DNA from: Desulfosporosinus cupriresistens
GTDB lineage: Bacteria > Bacillota > Desulfitobacteriia > Desulfitobacteriales > Desulfitobacteriaceae
Length of the DNA stretch: 64,000 bases
Assembly (NCBI RefSeq): GCF_001707885.1
Contig: NZ_MASS01000022.1
Coordinates: 1-64,000, forward strand
Direction of reading: 5' to 3'
The notes under the pieces are model-generated. The model saw only the letters and a list, made by a program, of their open reading frames with translations. It searched no databases and had not been told where the DNA came from. Positions 54,582 to 63,959 of the stretch are shown one piece after another (within the stretch, counting starts at the first letter, position 1; the number at the start of each line of letters is the position of its first letter). A program made the position numbers and the translations under genes.

Positions 54582-56291
54582 CTAAAGCACTCTAACCTTT
54601 AATATTTCATCGCCTTTAGGTGTCAACAAATGCGTAGCACAGGCCAGGCAAGGATCAAACGAATGAATGGTGCGCAGGAGTTCCAAAGGCTGGTCTTCGT
54701 TCACAATCGGTGTGTCCAGTAAAGACGATTCATACGGCCCTTTCTGACCGGATTCGTCCCTTGGGGAGGCGTTCCAGGTCGTCGGAACGACGGCTTGATA
54801 TGCGCTGACCTTCCCATTGTTAATCTTAACCCAATGTCCTAAGGCACCCCGGGGTGCTTCTGCGAAACCCACGCCCTGAGCTTGAGCAGGCCAGGTCTGC
54901 GGATCCCATTTTTCTCCGTTAAACGTCTGACTATCTCCCGCCTTAATATTGGCTACCATATCCGCATAAAAACCCGCCAAATGATTAACTAAATATTTAG
55001 CCTCTAGAGCCCTAGCCAAGGTTCTGCCCAAGGTTGAGAAAACTGCTGTCACCGGAAGATCTAACCGCTGAAGTGCCTCATCGACAAGCGACTTGATCTC
55101 TTTGTTGCCTCGGGCATACGCAACGACAAAGCGCGCTAGGGGACCCACCTCCATCGCGTTTCCTTGCCAACGGGGGGCTTTTATCCAGCTGTACCCTTTT
55201 TTCTCATCGACATTCTGATAGGGTGGTTGCGGTCCATCATAGGAAGGGTCTGTTTTTCCCTGCCAAGGATGTAATCCCGCTGCAGGATCATCATAACGAT
55301 ACCAAGAATGGGATACAAACTCTTGAATCTGCTTAGGGTCCTTGAGATCGATCTCGTGTACCTTACTGAGATCCCGGTCTAAAACGACTCCACTAGGAAA
55401 CAGGAAGCTTTCCGATTCCCGTATATCACCGGTTGGTACCCCTCCATAAGCCAGGTAATTTCCGCCGCCCCCGCCAAATAAATCTTTCTTATAGAAACTG
55501 GCGATGGCAAAAATATCTGGTATAAGCACCTGATCCACAAAGACTTGAGCCTCATCGATCTTGGCCTTCACCAAATTCAAACGTTCCATATTAATCACAT
55601 CATTGTCATTCATATTCAGGGTACAGGCCATTCCCCCCACGAGATAGTTTGGATGTGGATTTTTCCCACCGAAAATGGTATGAATCTTAGCCACTTCTTT
55701 TTGCCAGGTTAAGGCCTCTATGTAATGCGCTACCCCCATTAAATTGGCCTCGGGCGGTAGGCGATAGGCTGGATGCCCCCAATAAGCATTAGCAAAAATT
55801 CCTAATTGACCACTTTCCACTAACGTTTTAACTTTGGTCTGCACATCCCGAAAATACCCCTCCGAGGAGTTCGGCCAATTCGAGATAGATCTGGCCAGCG
55901 CACTCGTTTGAACAGGGTCAGCTTTCAGGGCACTGAGGACATCGATCCAGTCAAAACCATGCAAGTGATAAAAATGGATCACGTGATCTTGGACAAATTG
56001 CGTGGCGGTCATGATATTACGAATATGATTAGCATTTTTAGGGATACGTATAGCCAAGGCATCTTCAACCGCCCGAATCGAGGCCAGGGCATGAATATGC
56101 GTACACACCCCGCAGATCCTTTGGACAAAGGCCCAGACGTCACGAGGATCCCTATTTTCCACAATCTTTTCGATTCCCCTAAATAGAGTGCCTGAGCTAA
56201 TGGCCTCAACAATGCGATCTCCCTCGACCACTGCCTCAATGCGCAGATGTCCTTCGATTCGAGTAATAGGATCAATTACGATTCTTGTCAT
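54582..56291 (-). CDS. NiFe uptake hydrogenase large (catalytic) subunit, group 1
   Basis: Oxidises hydrogen, about 569 residues. The nickel ligands lie in RICGVCTHIHALAS (about 55-68) and DPCLACATH near the C-terminus, where a 15-residue tail (ending KVRVL) should be removed after metal insertion by a maturation protease. No such protease gene is next to the operon. The ATG at 56291 (MTRIVIDPITRIEGH) has AAGGA upstream and overlaps the small subunit gene by 20 nt. Confidence 0.96.
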   Translation of the reverse strand: MTRIVIDPITRIEGHLRIEAVVEGDRIVEAISSGTLFRGIEKIVENRDPRDVWAFVQRICGVCTHIHALASIRAVEDALAIRIPKNANHIRNIMTATQFVQDHVIHFYHLHGFDWIDVLSALKADPVQTSALARSISNWPNSSEGYFRDVQTKVKTLVESGQLGIFANAYWGHPAYRLPPEANLMGVAHYIEALTWQKEVAKIHTIFGGKNPHPNYLVGGMACTLNMNDNDVINMERLNLVKAKIDEAQVFVDQVLIPDIFAIASFYKKDLFGGGGGNYLAYGGVPTGDIRESESFLFPSGVVLDRDLSKVHEIDLKDPKQIQEFVSHSWYRYDDPAAGLHPWQGKTDPSYDGPQPPYQNVDEKKGYSWIKAPRWQGNAMEVGPLARFVVAYARGNKEIKSLVDEALQRLDLPVTAVFSTLGRTLARALEAKYLVNHLAGFYADMVANIKAGDSQTFNGEKWDPQTWPAQAQGVGFAEAPRGALGHWVKINNGKVSAYQAVVPTTWNASPRDESGQKGPYESSLLDTPIVNEDQPLELLRTIHSFDPCLACATHLLTPKGDEILKVRVL

Positions 56292-57372
56292 GCTTCGATT
56301 CCTTTCCACTCTTTTCATGGTTTTTTACAACAGCGGTCATTCCCGCGTGGGCCGCCACTGCGATCCCTGTTAGACCAAGAACCCCTGCCCCTATAGTATC
56401 CGCATCTTTTCCGATGGCATTGTTCGGGATCTTTGCCAAGCGTGTATAGAGTGGCGTATTATCGAAATAATTATCTTCCGAGCAGCCAATACAAGGATGA
56501 CCCGATTTAATTGGGTAACTCACCCCGTCATTCCATTCTGTAATTGCACAGGCGTTGTAGGTCGTTGGACCCTTACACCCAACTTTATAGAGACACCAGC
56601 CCTGTTTTGCCCCAGCGTCATCAAACGACTCCACAAATTGGCCTGCATCAAAGAAAGCTCGTCGTACACAATTATCGTGGACTCGATGTTGATAAAATGC
56701 CTTCGGCCTCCCTAAGTTGGTCAGTTCCGGTATTTCTCCATAGGTAAGATAGTGGACAATCGTCCCCGTTATAACTTCGGCAATAGGAGGACAGCCCGGA
56801 ACGTCAATGATCGGCTTGTTTTTGACAACCTTCCGAATCGGAACTGCTTGCGTGGGATTAGGATAAGCACCTTGGACACAAGCATTTGTAGCGCACGATC
56901 CATAAGCAATGACCGCGGCTGCTCCACTGGCAACCTCCTTTAAAAGTTCTGTAGACGACTGGCCGCCAATTGTACAATAAACTCCACCATTACCCAGAGT
57001 TGCGCTACCCTCGACCACCAGTAAGTAGGCTCCTGGATGATCCTTCATCGTCTTTAAACGAGCCGCTTCAGCTTGTTTTCCAGCAGCGGCTTGTAACGGT
57101 TCCATATAGTCTAAGGAAATCATATTTAAAATCAGATCTGAAATAAGAGGATGTGCCGAACGTAAGAACGATTCCGTACAACAGGTACACTCCTGTAAAT
57201 TTAGATAAATCACAGGCAAACGCGGTTTCGTTTGTAAGGCCTGGACAATTTTAGGGAACTCAGCAGCATCGAGTCCAAGCATGGCACCTGTTAAAGCACA
57301 GAATTTAAGAAAGTCTCTGCGCGACACTCCTCTGCGACGAGCCAACTGATAATAACTCTCGGATTCAGACAA
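56272..57372 (-). CDS. NiFe uptake hydrogenase small subunit, Tat-exported and membrane-anchored
   Basis: Carries three iron-sulfur clusters from the NiFe site to the cytochrome, 366 residues. A twin-arginine signal is at about 12-40 (SRRDFLKF then a hydrophobic stretch). ECTCCTES holds the proximal-cluster cysteines, VPGCPP, H...C in HDNCVRR and the later GHPCIGCSE continue the set. A C-terminal hydrophobic helix (about 328-350) anchors it outside. It starts the operon. No promoter pair is convincing. Confidence 0.95.
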   Translation of the reverse strand: MSESESYYQLARRRGVSRRDFLKFCALTGAMLGLDAAEFPKIVQALQTKPRLPVIYLNLQECTCCTESFLRSAHPLISDLILNMISLDYMEPLQAAAGKQAEAARLKTMKDHPGAYLLVVEGSATLGNGGVYCTIGGQSSTELLKEVASGAAAVIAYGSCATNACVQGAYPNPTQAVPIRKVVKNKPIIDVPGCPPIAEVITGTIVHYLTYGEIPELTNLGRPKAFYQHRVHDNCVRRAFFDAGQFVESFDDAGAKQGWCLYKVGCKGPTTYNACAITEWNDGVSYPIKSGHPCIGCSEDNYFDNTPLYTRLAKIPNNAIGKDADTIGAGVLGLTGIAVAAHAGMTAVVKNHEKSGKESKHDKNRN

Positions 57373-57465
57373 TCTTAACCCTCTCCCCTCTTAGGTCATT
57401 CCCTTAACCACGAGTTCATTCTGCTTATTCTTTGCCAAAAGATGGTCAATTATCCCACGCCAAAA
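57373..57465. other. upstream region of the hydrogenase operon
   Basis: About 90 nt between the small-subunit start and MITE-like copy B. I recognise no regulatory motif. Confidence 0.3.
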
Positions 57466-57627
57466 GGGGATGTGTGAAAACTCAGTCTCCAAAATTTCAA
57501 GTGGTTACAACAATCAATAAGCGTCCTCATTTCACTATTAAAGTGGAGTGAGGACGCTTGTGTTTTGATGATATAGAAGCAAAAGTGGGGATGTGAAAAA
57601 TATAGTAACAAGTTTTAGCACAGCCCC
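57466..57627. repeat. MITE-like element, copy B (162 nt)
   Basis: Inverted relative to copy A at 2696-2848. Apart from the ~9-nt segment missing in A, almost every base agrees, including the central hairpin. Ends GGGGATGTG and CACAGCCCC. It lies upstream of the hydrogenase operon and next to a broken gene. Confidence 0.8.
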
Positions 57628-57663
57628 TTTCATTAAACTCAGCCAGCTCCACAAATTTCGGAC

Positions 57664-57855
57664 TTAAATCAAAGTGCTTTGACCTGTAAGATCTGCCTGC
57701 ACTACTATAGGATCATAAGGTAGAAATCCCAAGATTGGCATAAAACTCATTTCCCGTTTAATGTCTTCAATCTGACCAGGATATACTTTATTGAGCACGA
57801 CATAGAGTCTGTTAACTCCAAGGTCTTTGGCCAATTTAAGTACCGCATGAGCGGT
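57664..57855 (-). pseudogene. C-terminal fragment of a CooC/MinD-type ATPase
   Basis: The minus-strand frame reads AVLKLAKDLGVNRLYVVLNK, then VYPGQIEDIKREM and LGFLPYDPIVVQADLTGQS before the stop. This pattern (NK...E...LPYDP...AD) is the C-terminal part of CooC-type nickel-insertion ATPases. A stop codon (TAG) and no P-loop lie upstream, so the gene is truncated. It lies beside MITE-like copy B, which may mark the break. Confidence 0.65.
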
Positions 57856-58022
57856 CTAGTCTCATAATTAACCCATTCGGTATCAAGTGATTTCTGAGCG
57901 TGTAGACTTGATTCATTGTGAAGATACTCCGCGACTTTTGAATCATGGCATCAAACTATGGAAAAGAAGCGTTGGTGATTGTATTCGTAGACCATAAATT
58001 AGGTATCTAGGTTACTCTAGAA
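57856..58022. other. remainder of the gap, with a short protein-like frame
   Basis: On the plus strand around 57890-57995 one frame reads SERVDLIHCEDTPRLLNHG and then IKLWKRSVGDCIRRP before a stop. I do not recognise it; it might be a transposase or regulator remnant. Confidence 0.2.
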
Positions 58023-58061
58023 TTAAGAAACCCGCTTAAGTATAATACTCAAGCGGGTTTC
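58023..58061 (-). terminator. intrinsic terminator of dapL
   Basis: On the minus strand GAAACCCGCTTGAGTA pairs with TACTTAAGCGGGTTTC, then TTAATTCT. Confidence 0.75.
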
Positions 58062-58109
58062 AACTGTAATTATTGACCACAGACTAATGACTCAAAGCTC
58101 ACTTTAAGA

Positions 58110-59342
58110 CTACATTCTGGTCTTAATCCTTTCGATTGCTCGAAGTGTATTTTCTCGGGTGCCGAAAGCGGTTAACCGGAAATATCCTTCTCCGTTCGCC
58201 CCAAAACCGGCTCCCGGTGTTCCTACGACATGGGCATCCTCCATCAGTTTATCGAAAAACTTCCAGGAGTCCATATTATTCGGGGTCTTCATCCAGATAT
58301 AGGGTGCATTGACTCCACCGAACACTGTATAGCCAGCGTCATGTAACCCTTCTCGGATAATCCGGGCATTTTCCATGTAGTAATCAATCGTTTCTTTAAT
58401 CTGTTTCTTTCCTTCGTCCGAGAATACAGCAGCGGCTCCCGCTTGTACCGGATAAGACACTCCATTAAACTTAGTGGTTTGTCTTCTTAGCCAGAGTTGG
58501 TTGAGACTATGTGCTTCACCCTTAGAGTCATATACCTTGACTTCTTTCGGAACAATCGTATACGCACAGCGAGTTCCAGTAAAACCTGCGGTCTTAGAGA
58601 AACTTCGGAATTCTACTGCGACCTCTCGGGCACCTTCAACTTCAAAAATACTGTGCGGTACACCCTCTTCCCTGATGAACGCTTCATAAGCCGCATCAAA
58701 CAAAAGAATAGAGCGGTTTTCGCGAGCATAGTCCACCCATTGTTTCAGTTCCTCTTTAGAAAGAGTCATCCCAGTTGGGTTATTTGGGAAACAGAGATAG
58801 ATCATATCTACGTGAGTCTCAGGCAGAGAAGGCTTCATGCCATTTTCTTCCGTGCACGGAAGATACACAATAGTTTCATACTGTCCTTTTTCACTATTAA
58901 ATTTTCCGGTCCGCCCAGCCATGACATTGCTATCAACATAAACTGGATAGACAGGATCAGTTACCGCCATTATATTCTCAATTCCGAAAAGCTCCTGGAA
59001 ATTTGCCGTATCACTTTTTGCCCCATCGCTAACAAAAACTTCATCAACAGAGAGTTCTACTCCACGAGGGGTAAAATCATTTTCGATAATCTTTTCAATA
59101 AGGAACTGGTAGCCTTGCTCTGGACCATATCCTCGAAAGGTTTCCGAACGTCCCATCTCTTCGACACCCTCTTGCATCCCCTTGATGACTGCGGTTGGCA
59201 GCGGACGCGTGACATCTCCGATTCCTAAACGGATAATATCAGCCTCCGGATTATTTGCTTTAAATTCATTTACTCTACGGGCTATTTCAGAAAAAAGATA
59301 ACTTCCAGGCAATTTCAGGTAGTTTTCATTCACTAATGCCAT
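58110..59342 (-). CDS. dapL: LL-diaminopimelate aminotransferase (canonical DapL)
   Basis: Converts tetrahydrodipicolinate straight to LL-diaminopimelate with glutamate as donor, bypassing the acyl-intermediate route, 410 residues. [45 protein letters not shown] and FPNNPTG are DapL signatures, and the PLP Lys is in [15 protein letters not shown] (about 270). It stands alone between terminators. The paralogue at 44369-45541 lies with dapF. Confidence 0.95.
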   Translation of the reverse strand: MALVNENYLKLPGSYLFSEIARRVNEFKANNPEADIIRLGIGDVTRPLPTAVIKGMQEGVEEMGRSETFRGYGPEQGYQFLIEKIIENDFTPRGVELSVDEVFVSDGAKSDTANFQELFGIENIMAVTDPVYPVYVDSNVMAGRTGKFNSEKGQYETIVYLPCTEENGMKPSLPETHVDMIYLCFPNNPTGMTLSKEELKQWVDYARENRSILLFDAAYEAFIREEGVPHSIFEVEGAREVAVEFRSFSKTAGFTGTRCAYTIVPKEVKVYDSKGEAHSLNQLWLRRQTTKFNGVSYPVQAGAAAVFSDEGKKQIKETIDYYMENARIIREGLHDAGYTVFGGVNAPYIWMKTPNNMDSWKFFDKLMEDAHVVGTPGAGFGANGEGYFRLTAFGTRENTLRAIERIKTRM

Positions 59343-59450
59343 ATGTATTCAAACTCCTTTATTAATACTACTTCATATGTTACAAATTATATTTATTAGT
59401 TAAACATTTTGCAACTCCGTAAGCCAAGTATACAATCAACAATGTCCGCT

Positions 59451-60203
59451 TTAAAATATCTCTAACCCAACGGGGCAATGATCTGATCCTAACACATCCT
59501 TATATATAACGGCTTCTTTTAGTTGATCTTTTAATCCTGCAGAAACACAAAAATAATCGATCCGCCATCCCGCATTATTAACTCTGGCATTAAACATATA
59601 CGACCACCATGTATAAGCTTCTGTCTTATTCGGATAGAAAAAACGAAACGTATCTATAAAACCATTGTTGATCAGTTCTTCAAATTTATTTCTTTCCTCC
59701 GATGAAAAGCCAGCATTTTTTCGGTTTGTGCTGGGATTTTTAAGGTCAATTTCTGTATGGGCAACATTAAGATCTCCGCAAACTATAACTGGTTTTGAAT
59801 TCTCCAAGTTCTTGAGATAGTTTAAAAAATCTTCTTCCCATTTCATTCTATATTCCAATCTAGCGAGTCCTCTCTGGGAATTTGGCGTATAGACCGTCAC
59901 GACATAGTACTCTTCAAACTCCACTGTTATAACTCTGCCTTCTTGATCATGCTCCTCTTTACCCATTCCATAGACAATCTTGCTAGGCTCTATTTTAGAA
60001 AAGATTGCTGTCCCAGAGTAACCTTTTTTCTGAGCAAAATTCCAATACTGATAATAACCCTCTACCCTAAATGGAATCTGTTCCTCCTGTACTTTTGTTT
60101 CTTGAATGCAAAAGATATCTGCATTCTCCTTTGTAAAAAAATCAAGAAAACCATTTTTTACACAAGCTCGAATTCCATTAACGTTCCATGATATTAATTT
60201 CAT
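59451..60203 (-). CDS. exodeoxyribonuclease III / AP endonuclease
   Basis: Repairs abasic sites, about 250 residues. [39 protein letters not shown], and [12 protein letters not shown] contain the Mg-ligand Glu and catalytic Asp, Asn and His of the Xth fold. I chose the ATG at 60203 by family match; an upstream ATG at 60233 gives ten extra residues. Stands alone after dapL. Confidence 0.94.
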   Translation of the reverse strand: MKLISWNVNGIRACVKNGFLDFFTKENADIFCIQETKVQEEQIPFRVEGYYQYWNFAQKKGYSGTAIFSKIEPSKIVYGMGKEEHDQEGRVITVEFEEYYVVTVYTPNSQRGLARLEYRMKWEEDFLNYLKNLENSKPVIVCGDLNVAHTEIDLKNPSTNRKNAGFSSEERNKFEELINNGFIDTFRFFYPNKTEAYTWWSYMFNARVNNAGWRIDYFCVSAGLKDQLKEAVIYKDVLGSDHCPVGLEIF

Positions 60204-60360
60204 AAGTAACAATATCTCCTCTGCACAGTACATCTTTCTAAAACTAAAATTAAATTGTTCGCCGTCTCAATTATAATATTATTACTCTAGTAATTCTATA
60301 TCATTATAATTTTGTCTGAGCGCACGCGCAATTCATGCACGGCTTCTGCCTGATTTTACT

Positions 60361-60438
60361 TCAAAATCTGTCATTTTTTCGCTGTTTGAGCCGTAATAAA
60401 AAAGGAAATATGGCAATCATCCAGAATAAAGTAAGCAT
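60361..60438 (-). CDS. possible 25-residue membrane microprotein
   Basis: The minus-strand frame MLTLFWMIAIFPFLLRLKQR is followed by KNDRF and a stop: one hydrophobic helix and a basic tail, topologically like small membrane proteins. AAGGTAAGG lies 5-10 nt before the ATG. Nothing else supports expression, so chance is quite possible. Confidence 0.25.
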   Translation of the reverse strand: MLTLFWMIAIFPFLLRLKQRKNDRF

Positions 60439-60478
60439 ATCTATGCCTTACCTTGAACCATTGATTTCCTGACAGATT

Positions 60479-60527
60479 AAGAAAACATGGCTGGCGAAGG
60501 CGGCTGTCTAGTTACCCTTATGCTTAG
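60479..60527. repeat. intergenic repeat family F, copy F3 (internally deleted)
   Basis: AAGAAAACATGGCTGGCGAAGG runs straight into the right-hand end GTTACCCTTATGCTTAG. Compared with F2, the middle is missing. It lies in the gap before the ABC operon; the rest of 60204-60674 has no other recognised signal. Confidence 0.6.
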
Positions 60528-60674
60528 ACGATAGTTTGTGTGATATCTCAAGTCTGGAGGGATGCCTTTGTTAATATGAAGCGTTTAATTGAACACCCTA
60601 ATTTTTCAAAATTGAGAACCAATATAATACCGATTTAGATTAGAAAGTACATTTATAGGAAGGAAGGATAATAG

Positions 60675-61499
60675 ATGAAAAGATGGTTAGTATTATTTGT
60701 TACAATTTGGGCAGTTGTTCTTTTAGGAGCAGGATGTGCTCAGAAAACCGCAGAAACCCAACAAACAGGCGACCAATCATGGAATAAAATTAAGGCCAAA
60801 GGAGAATTTGTCGTTGGGCTGGATGATAATTACCCACCCGCAGGCTTCCGTGATAAAAATGGAGAGTTAGTTGGCTTTGACATAGATTTAGCTAAAGAAG
60901 CCGCCAAGCGATTGGGCGTTAAAGCCGTATTTAAGCCTGTCCAATGGGATGGAGTCCTCTTGAATTTAAAAAATGGAGATATTGACCTCATCTGGAACGC
61001 TTTAGGTATTACCCCCGAAAGACAACAAGAAATTAATTTTACCGACAGTTATATGGCGGATAGAAATATAATCGTCGTAAAACCCGGTTCACCGATCAAG
61101 ACAAAGGCTGATTTAGCGGGTAAAGTGATTGGACTCCAATTAGGCAGCACCGCTGAACCAGCTGTCACGAAAGATTCGATATCATCTCAAATTAAAGAAA
61201 TTCGAAAGTTTGAAAGCCCGACAGTTGCCTTAATGGATTTGGAGGCTGGCCGCATTGATGCTGTTGTAACCAATGAAATGAACGCCCGGTTCTTGATCTC
61301 CACAGAGAAGACTACGGATAAGTACTACATTTTGACAGAAAAAGAGGGTGATTTTGGTAAGGAACCATTTGGTGTCGGTGTCCGCAAGGAAGACAAAACC
61401 TTCCTAACTGAGCTTAATCGAGTTCTCAAAGATATGAAATCCGACGGCACTGCTGCCAAAATCAGCAACCAATGGTTTGGGACCGATATCATCAAGTAA
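60675..61499 (+). CDS. polar amino-acid ABC transporter, substrate-binding lipoprotein
   Basis: 274 residues. A lipoprotein signal peptide has the lipobox LLGAGC with Cys near residue 21, anchoring it on the outer face of the membrane. The SBP_bac_3 fold follows (about 44-270) with FVVGLDDNYPPAGFRD and GFDIDLAKEAAKRLG. Ligand is a polar amino acid, exact one not readable. GGAAGGA precedes the ATG. A terminator follows, so the permease genes downstream may need readthrough or their own promoter. Confidence 0.94.
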   Translation: MKRWLVLFVTIWAVVLLGAGCAQKTAETQQTGDQSWNKIKAKGEFVVGLDDNYPPAGFRDKNGELVGFDIDLAKEAAKRLGVKAVFKPVQWDGVLLNLKNGDIDLIWNALGITPERQQEINFTDSYMADRNIIVVKPGSPIKTKADLAGKVIGLQLGSTAEPAVTKDSISSQIKEIRKFESPTVALMDLEAGRIDAVVTNEMNARFLISTEKTTDKYYILTEKEGDFGKEPFGVGVRKEDKTFLTELNRVLKDMKSDGTAAKISNQWFGTDIIK

Positions 61500-61520
61500 T
61501 TGAATAACAAATATATGGAA

Positions 61521-61557
61521 CAAGGAATAGGAACGAAACTTCCTATTCCTTGTTTTT
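61521..61557 (+). terminator. intrinsic terminator after the binding-protein gene
   Basis: CAAGGAATAGGAA pairs with TTCCTATTCCTTG around CGAAAC, followed by TTTTT. It may keep binding protein in excess over permease by partial readthrough. Confidence 0.85.
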
Positions 61558-61649
61558 AAAGAAAACTTGGCTGGCACTGAGCCTTGGCGAAGGTGGTCCC
61601 CTCTCGCCGTCCTTGGCCAGCGGCCGCCTTAGTTGCCCTTATGCTTAGC
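61558..61649. repeat. intergenic repeat family F, copy F2
   Basis: AAAGAAAACTTGGCTGGC to CCCTTATGCTTAG, aligned with F1 and F3. GGCGA and TCGCC, and GCTGGC and GCCAGC, can pair as two nested short stems. It lies directly behind the terminator. Confidence 0.65.
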
Positions 61650-61723
61650 AAGTATATAACGTGTTTATACTTGCTGATAGTATAAAGAAAACATAGACAA
61701 TCATTAAGGGATGGGAGAAAACA

Positions 61724-62365
61724 ATGGAGTATGTTTTGACAATATTACCTGTTCTTATGAAAGGCCTAAAGCTATCGCTCACAGTTTATGCGATTGTCAT
61801 AATTTTAGTGCCTCCTTTGGCCATTTTGGTAGCTATAGGCAAAGTGTCCGGTCCACAAATTCTGAAAAGAATTTTATTCTTATATACTTGGATTTGGCGG
61901 GGCACACCACTACTACTCCAATTGTTCTTTATTTACTTCGGATTACCATACTTTGGCATCAATTTATCCCCCTTAGTCTCCATAATCATTGCCTTTGTTT
62001 TGAATGTAGGGGCTTATGAAACTGAAATTATTCGAGCAGGGATTGAATCCATAGACAAAGGACAGTACGAAGCAGCTAAAGCTTTAGGAATGACTTATGT
62101 ACAAACGATACGTCGGATCATCATTCCGCAAACAATCCGACGTGTGCTGCCTGCTACCTGCAGCGAAGCCTTACTAACTTTTAAGGACACTGCATTGGTT
62201 GCAGCTATTGGTATGGGCGATTTACTGCGTTCAGCCAAGGAAGTAGTTACAAGGGATTTCAGAATTACTGCCTTTTTTATAGCCTTTATCATCTATCTAA
62301 TTATTTCCTCCATTTTAGTACTAACGTTTTCCCGCTTGGAGAAGAAATACTCTCTCTACGAATAA
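61724..62365 (+). CDS. amino-acid ABC transporter permease (first of two)
   Basis: Inner-membrane permease, 213 residues with about five helices (HisM/ArtQ type). The EAA loop is in YEAAKALGMTYVQTIRRIIIPQ (about 122-143), the contact to the ATPase. GGGAG lies before the ATG. It is about half identical by eye to the next gene, with VLTILPVLMKGLKLSL matched by its counterpart: a tandem duplication. Confidence 0.93.
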   Translation: MEYVLTILPVLMKGLKLSLTVYAIVIILVPPLAILVAIGKVSGPQILKRILFLYTWIWRGTPLLLQLFFIYFGLPYFGINLSPLVSIIIAFVLNVGAYETEIIRAGIESIDKGQYEAAKALGMTYVQTIRRIIIPQTIRRVLPATCSEALLTFKDTALVAAIGMGDLLRSAKEVVTRDFRITAFFIAFIIYLIISSILVLTFSRLEKKYSLYE

Positions 62366-62454
62366 GGAAGACGAGCAAGGATCGCTGCCGCTCTACAGAA
62401 GACAACTAAAACAACGGTTAATTATGGACAAACGTAAGGGGACAAGAAAAGATT

Positions 62455-63105
62455 ATGGATCATATAGAATACGTTCTAAATATTCTTCCGTTCATTTTAT
62501 CGGGTTTAAAGCTCACCGCAAAGATTTATGTAGCTACTTTGGTAATTGCTTTACCTTTAGGACTAATAGCAGCTATCGGCAAAGTAAAGGGCCCCAAACT
62601 TATAAAGCAGGTTTTATTCTTATATACCTGGGTTTGGCGGGCCACACCACTACTACTCCAATTGTTCTTTATGTTCTATGGCTTACCTGTCATTGGTATC
62701 AGGCTTTCTCCCTTTGCCGCAGCGACTATTACCTATGCTTTGAATTATGGGGCTTATTTGACGGAAATTTTCCGAGGTGGAATTGAATCCATAGACAAAG
62801 GTCAATATGAAGCAGCTAAAACCTTAGGTATGACCTATCCGCAGACTATGCGCCGGATTATTATCCCCCAAACCGTGAGACGAGTTTTACCGACTACCTG
62901 CAGTGAAGCTGTCAATTTAGTGAAAGATACAGCCCTTCTAGCTGTACTTGGTCTACCTGATTTATTGCGTATTGCCACTCAGATTTTCACTAGGGATTTT
63001 GATATCACTCCATTTATTGTAGCATTTATTCTTTACTTAATTATTTCGTCTGTTCTTGTCAAACTATTTGGAAAGTTAGAAAAGATGTATTCCATTTATG
63101 AGTAG
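62455..63105 (+). CDS. amino-acid ABC transporter permease (second of two)
   Basis: Inner-membrane permease, 216 residues, paralogue of the preceding one. The EAA loop is QYEAAKTLGMTYPQTMRRIII (within about 123-145). GIESIDKGQYEAAK is shared by both. It probably pairs with the first to form a heterodimer. The ribosome site AAGGGGA lies 13 nt upstream. The next gene follows by 12 nt. Confidence 0.93.
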   Translation: MDHIEYVLNILPFILSGLKLTAKIYVATLVIALPLGLIAAIGKVKGPKLIKQVLFLYTWVWRATPLLLQLFFMFYGLPVIGIRLSPFAAATITYALNYGAYLTEIFRGGIESIDKGQYEAAKTLGMTYPQTMRRIIIPQTVRRVLPTTCSEAVNLVKDTALLAVLGLPDLLRIATQIFTRDFDITPFIVAFILYLIISSVLVKLFGKLEKMYSIYE

Positions 63106-63117
63106 GAGAGTGAATCA

Positions 63118-63876
63118 GTGACGATGATACGCATGAACAATATTCACAAATATTTTGGTAGTCTCCATGTTTTGCAAGGAGTTTCCTTAGAAGTAGCTAA
63201 AGGGGAAATTGTTGCCGTAATCGGTCCCAGTGGGTCGGGTAAAAGTACCTTGCTCCGCTGCATGAATCAATTGGAAAGAATCGACCATGGCCTACTCGAG
63301 ATAGAAGGTATCGTGATCGAGGCAGCTGGAGATGTAGGCATTAAGGTGACTGCAACGCCTCAAGATGTCAGAGCTACCTATCGAAGAATGGGTATGGTAT
63401 TTCAAAACTTCAATCTTTTCCCCCATATGACAGCGTTGGGCAATGTGATGGAAGCACCTATATCTGTTAATAAAGTGACGAAAACCATTGCTGTCCAAAT
63501 TGCCGAGAAACAATTAGCTAAGGTGGGTCTGCTGGAAAAAAAGGACACCTTTCCCTCAAAATTATCTGGGGGACAAAAACAGCGGGTGGCTATTGCTCGA
63601 GCCCTAGCCATGAATCCCGATATTATGCTTTTTGATGAACCAACATCTGCTTTAGATCCTGAGCTAGTTGGCGAAGTACTCAGTGTCATAAAAAAACTTG
63701 CTCAAGAACATATGACCATGTTAATTGTAACCCATGAAATGGGGTTTGCGAAGGAAATAGCCGATCGGGTAATTTTTATGGATGATGGTAAAATTTTAGA
63801 AGACAGTAGTCCAAAAGAGTTCTTTGAAAATCCTCGTCATTCCAGGATCAAAACGTTTCTGGAGAAGATGCTGTAA
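63118..63876 (+). CDS. amino-acid ABC transporter ATP-binding protein
   Basis: ATPase subunit of the importer, 252 residues. Walker [14 protein letters not shown] (about 40-52), signature [15 protein letters not shown] (about 148-162), Walker [15 protein letters not shown] and the switch His in VTHEMGFA are complete. The start is a GTG with AGGAGAG 6-7 nt upstream. It is the HisP/GlnQ type and completes the importer. Confidence 0.95.
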   Translation: MTMIRMNNIHKYFGSLHVLQGVSLEVAKGEIVAVIGPSGSGKSTLLRCMNQLERIDHGLLEIEGIVIEAAGDVGIKVTATPQDVRATYRRMGMVFQNFNLFPHMTALGNVMEAPISVNKVTKTIAVQIAEKQLAKVGLLEKKDTFPSKLSGGQKQRVAIARALAMNPDIMLFDEPTSALDPELVGEVLSVIKKLAQEHMTMLIVTHEMGFAKEIADRVIFMDDGKILEDSSPKEFFENPRHSRIKTFLEKML

Positions 63877-63959
63877 ATATGTCTGAAAGGAAACAGCAAT
63901 AGCTGTCTTAGGCAGATACAACAAGAATAACTCATATTTAAGAAAGAGGGTGGCAAAAA

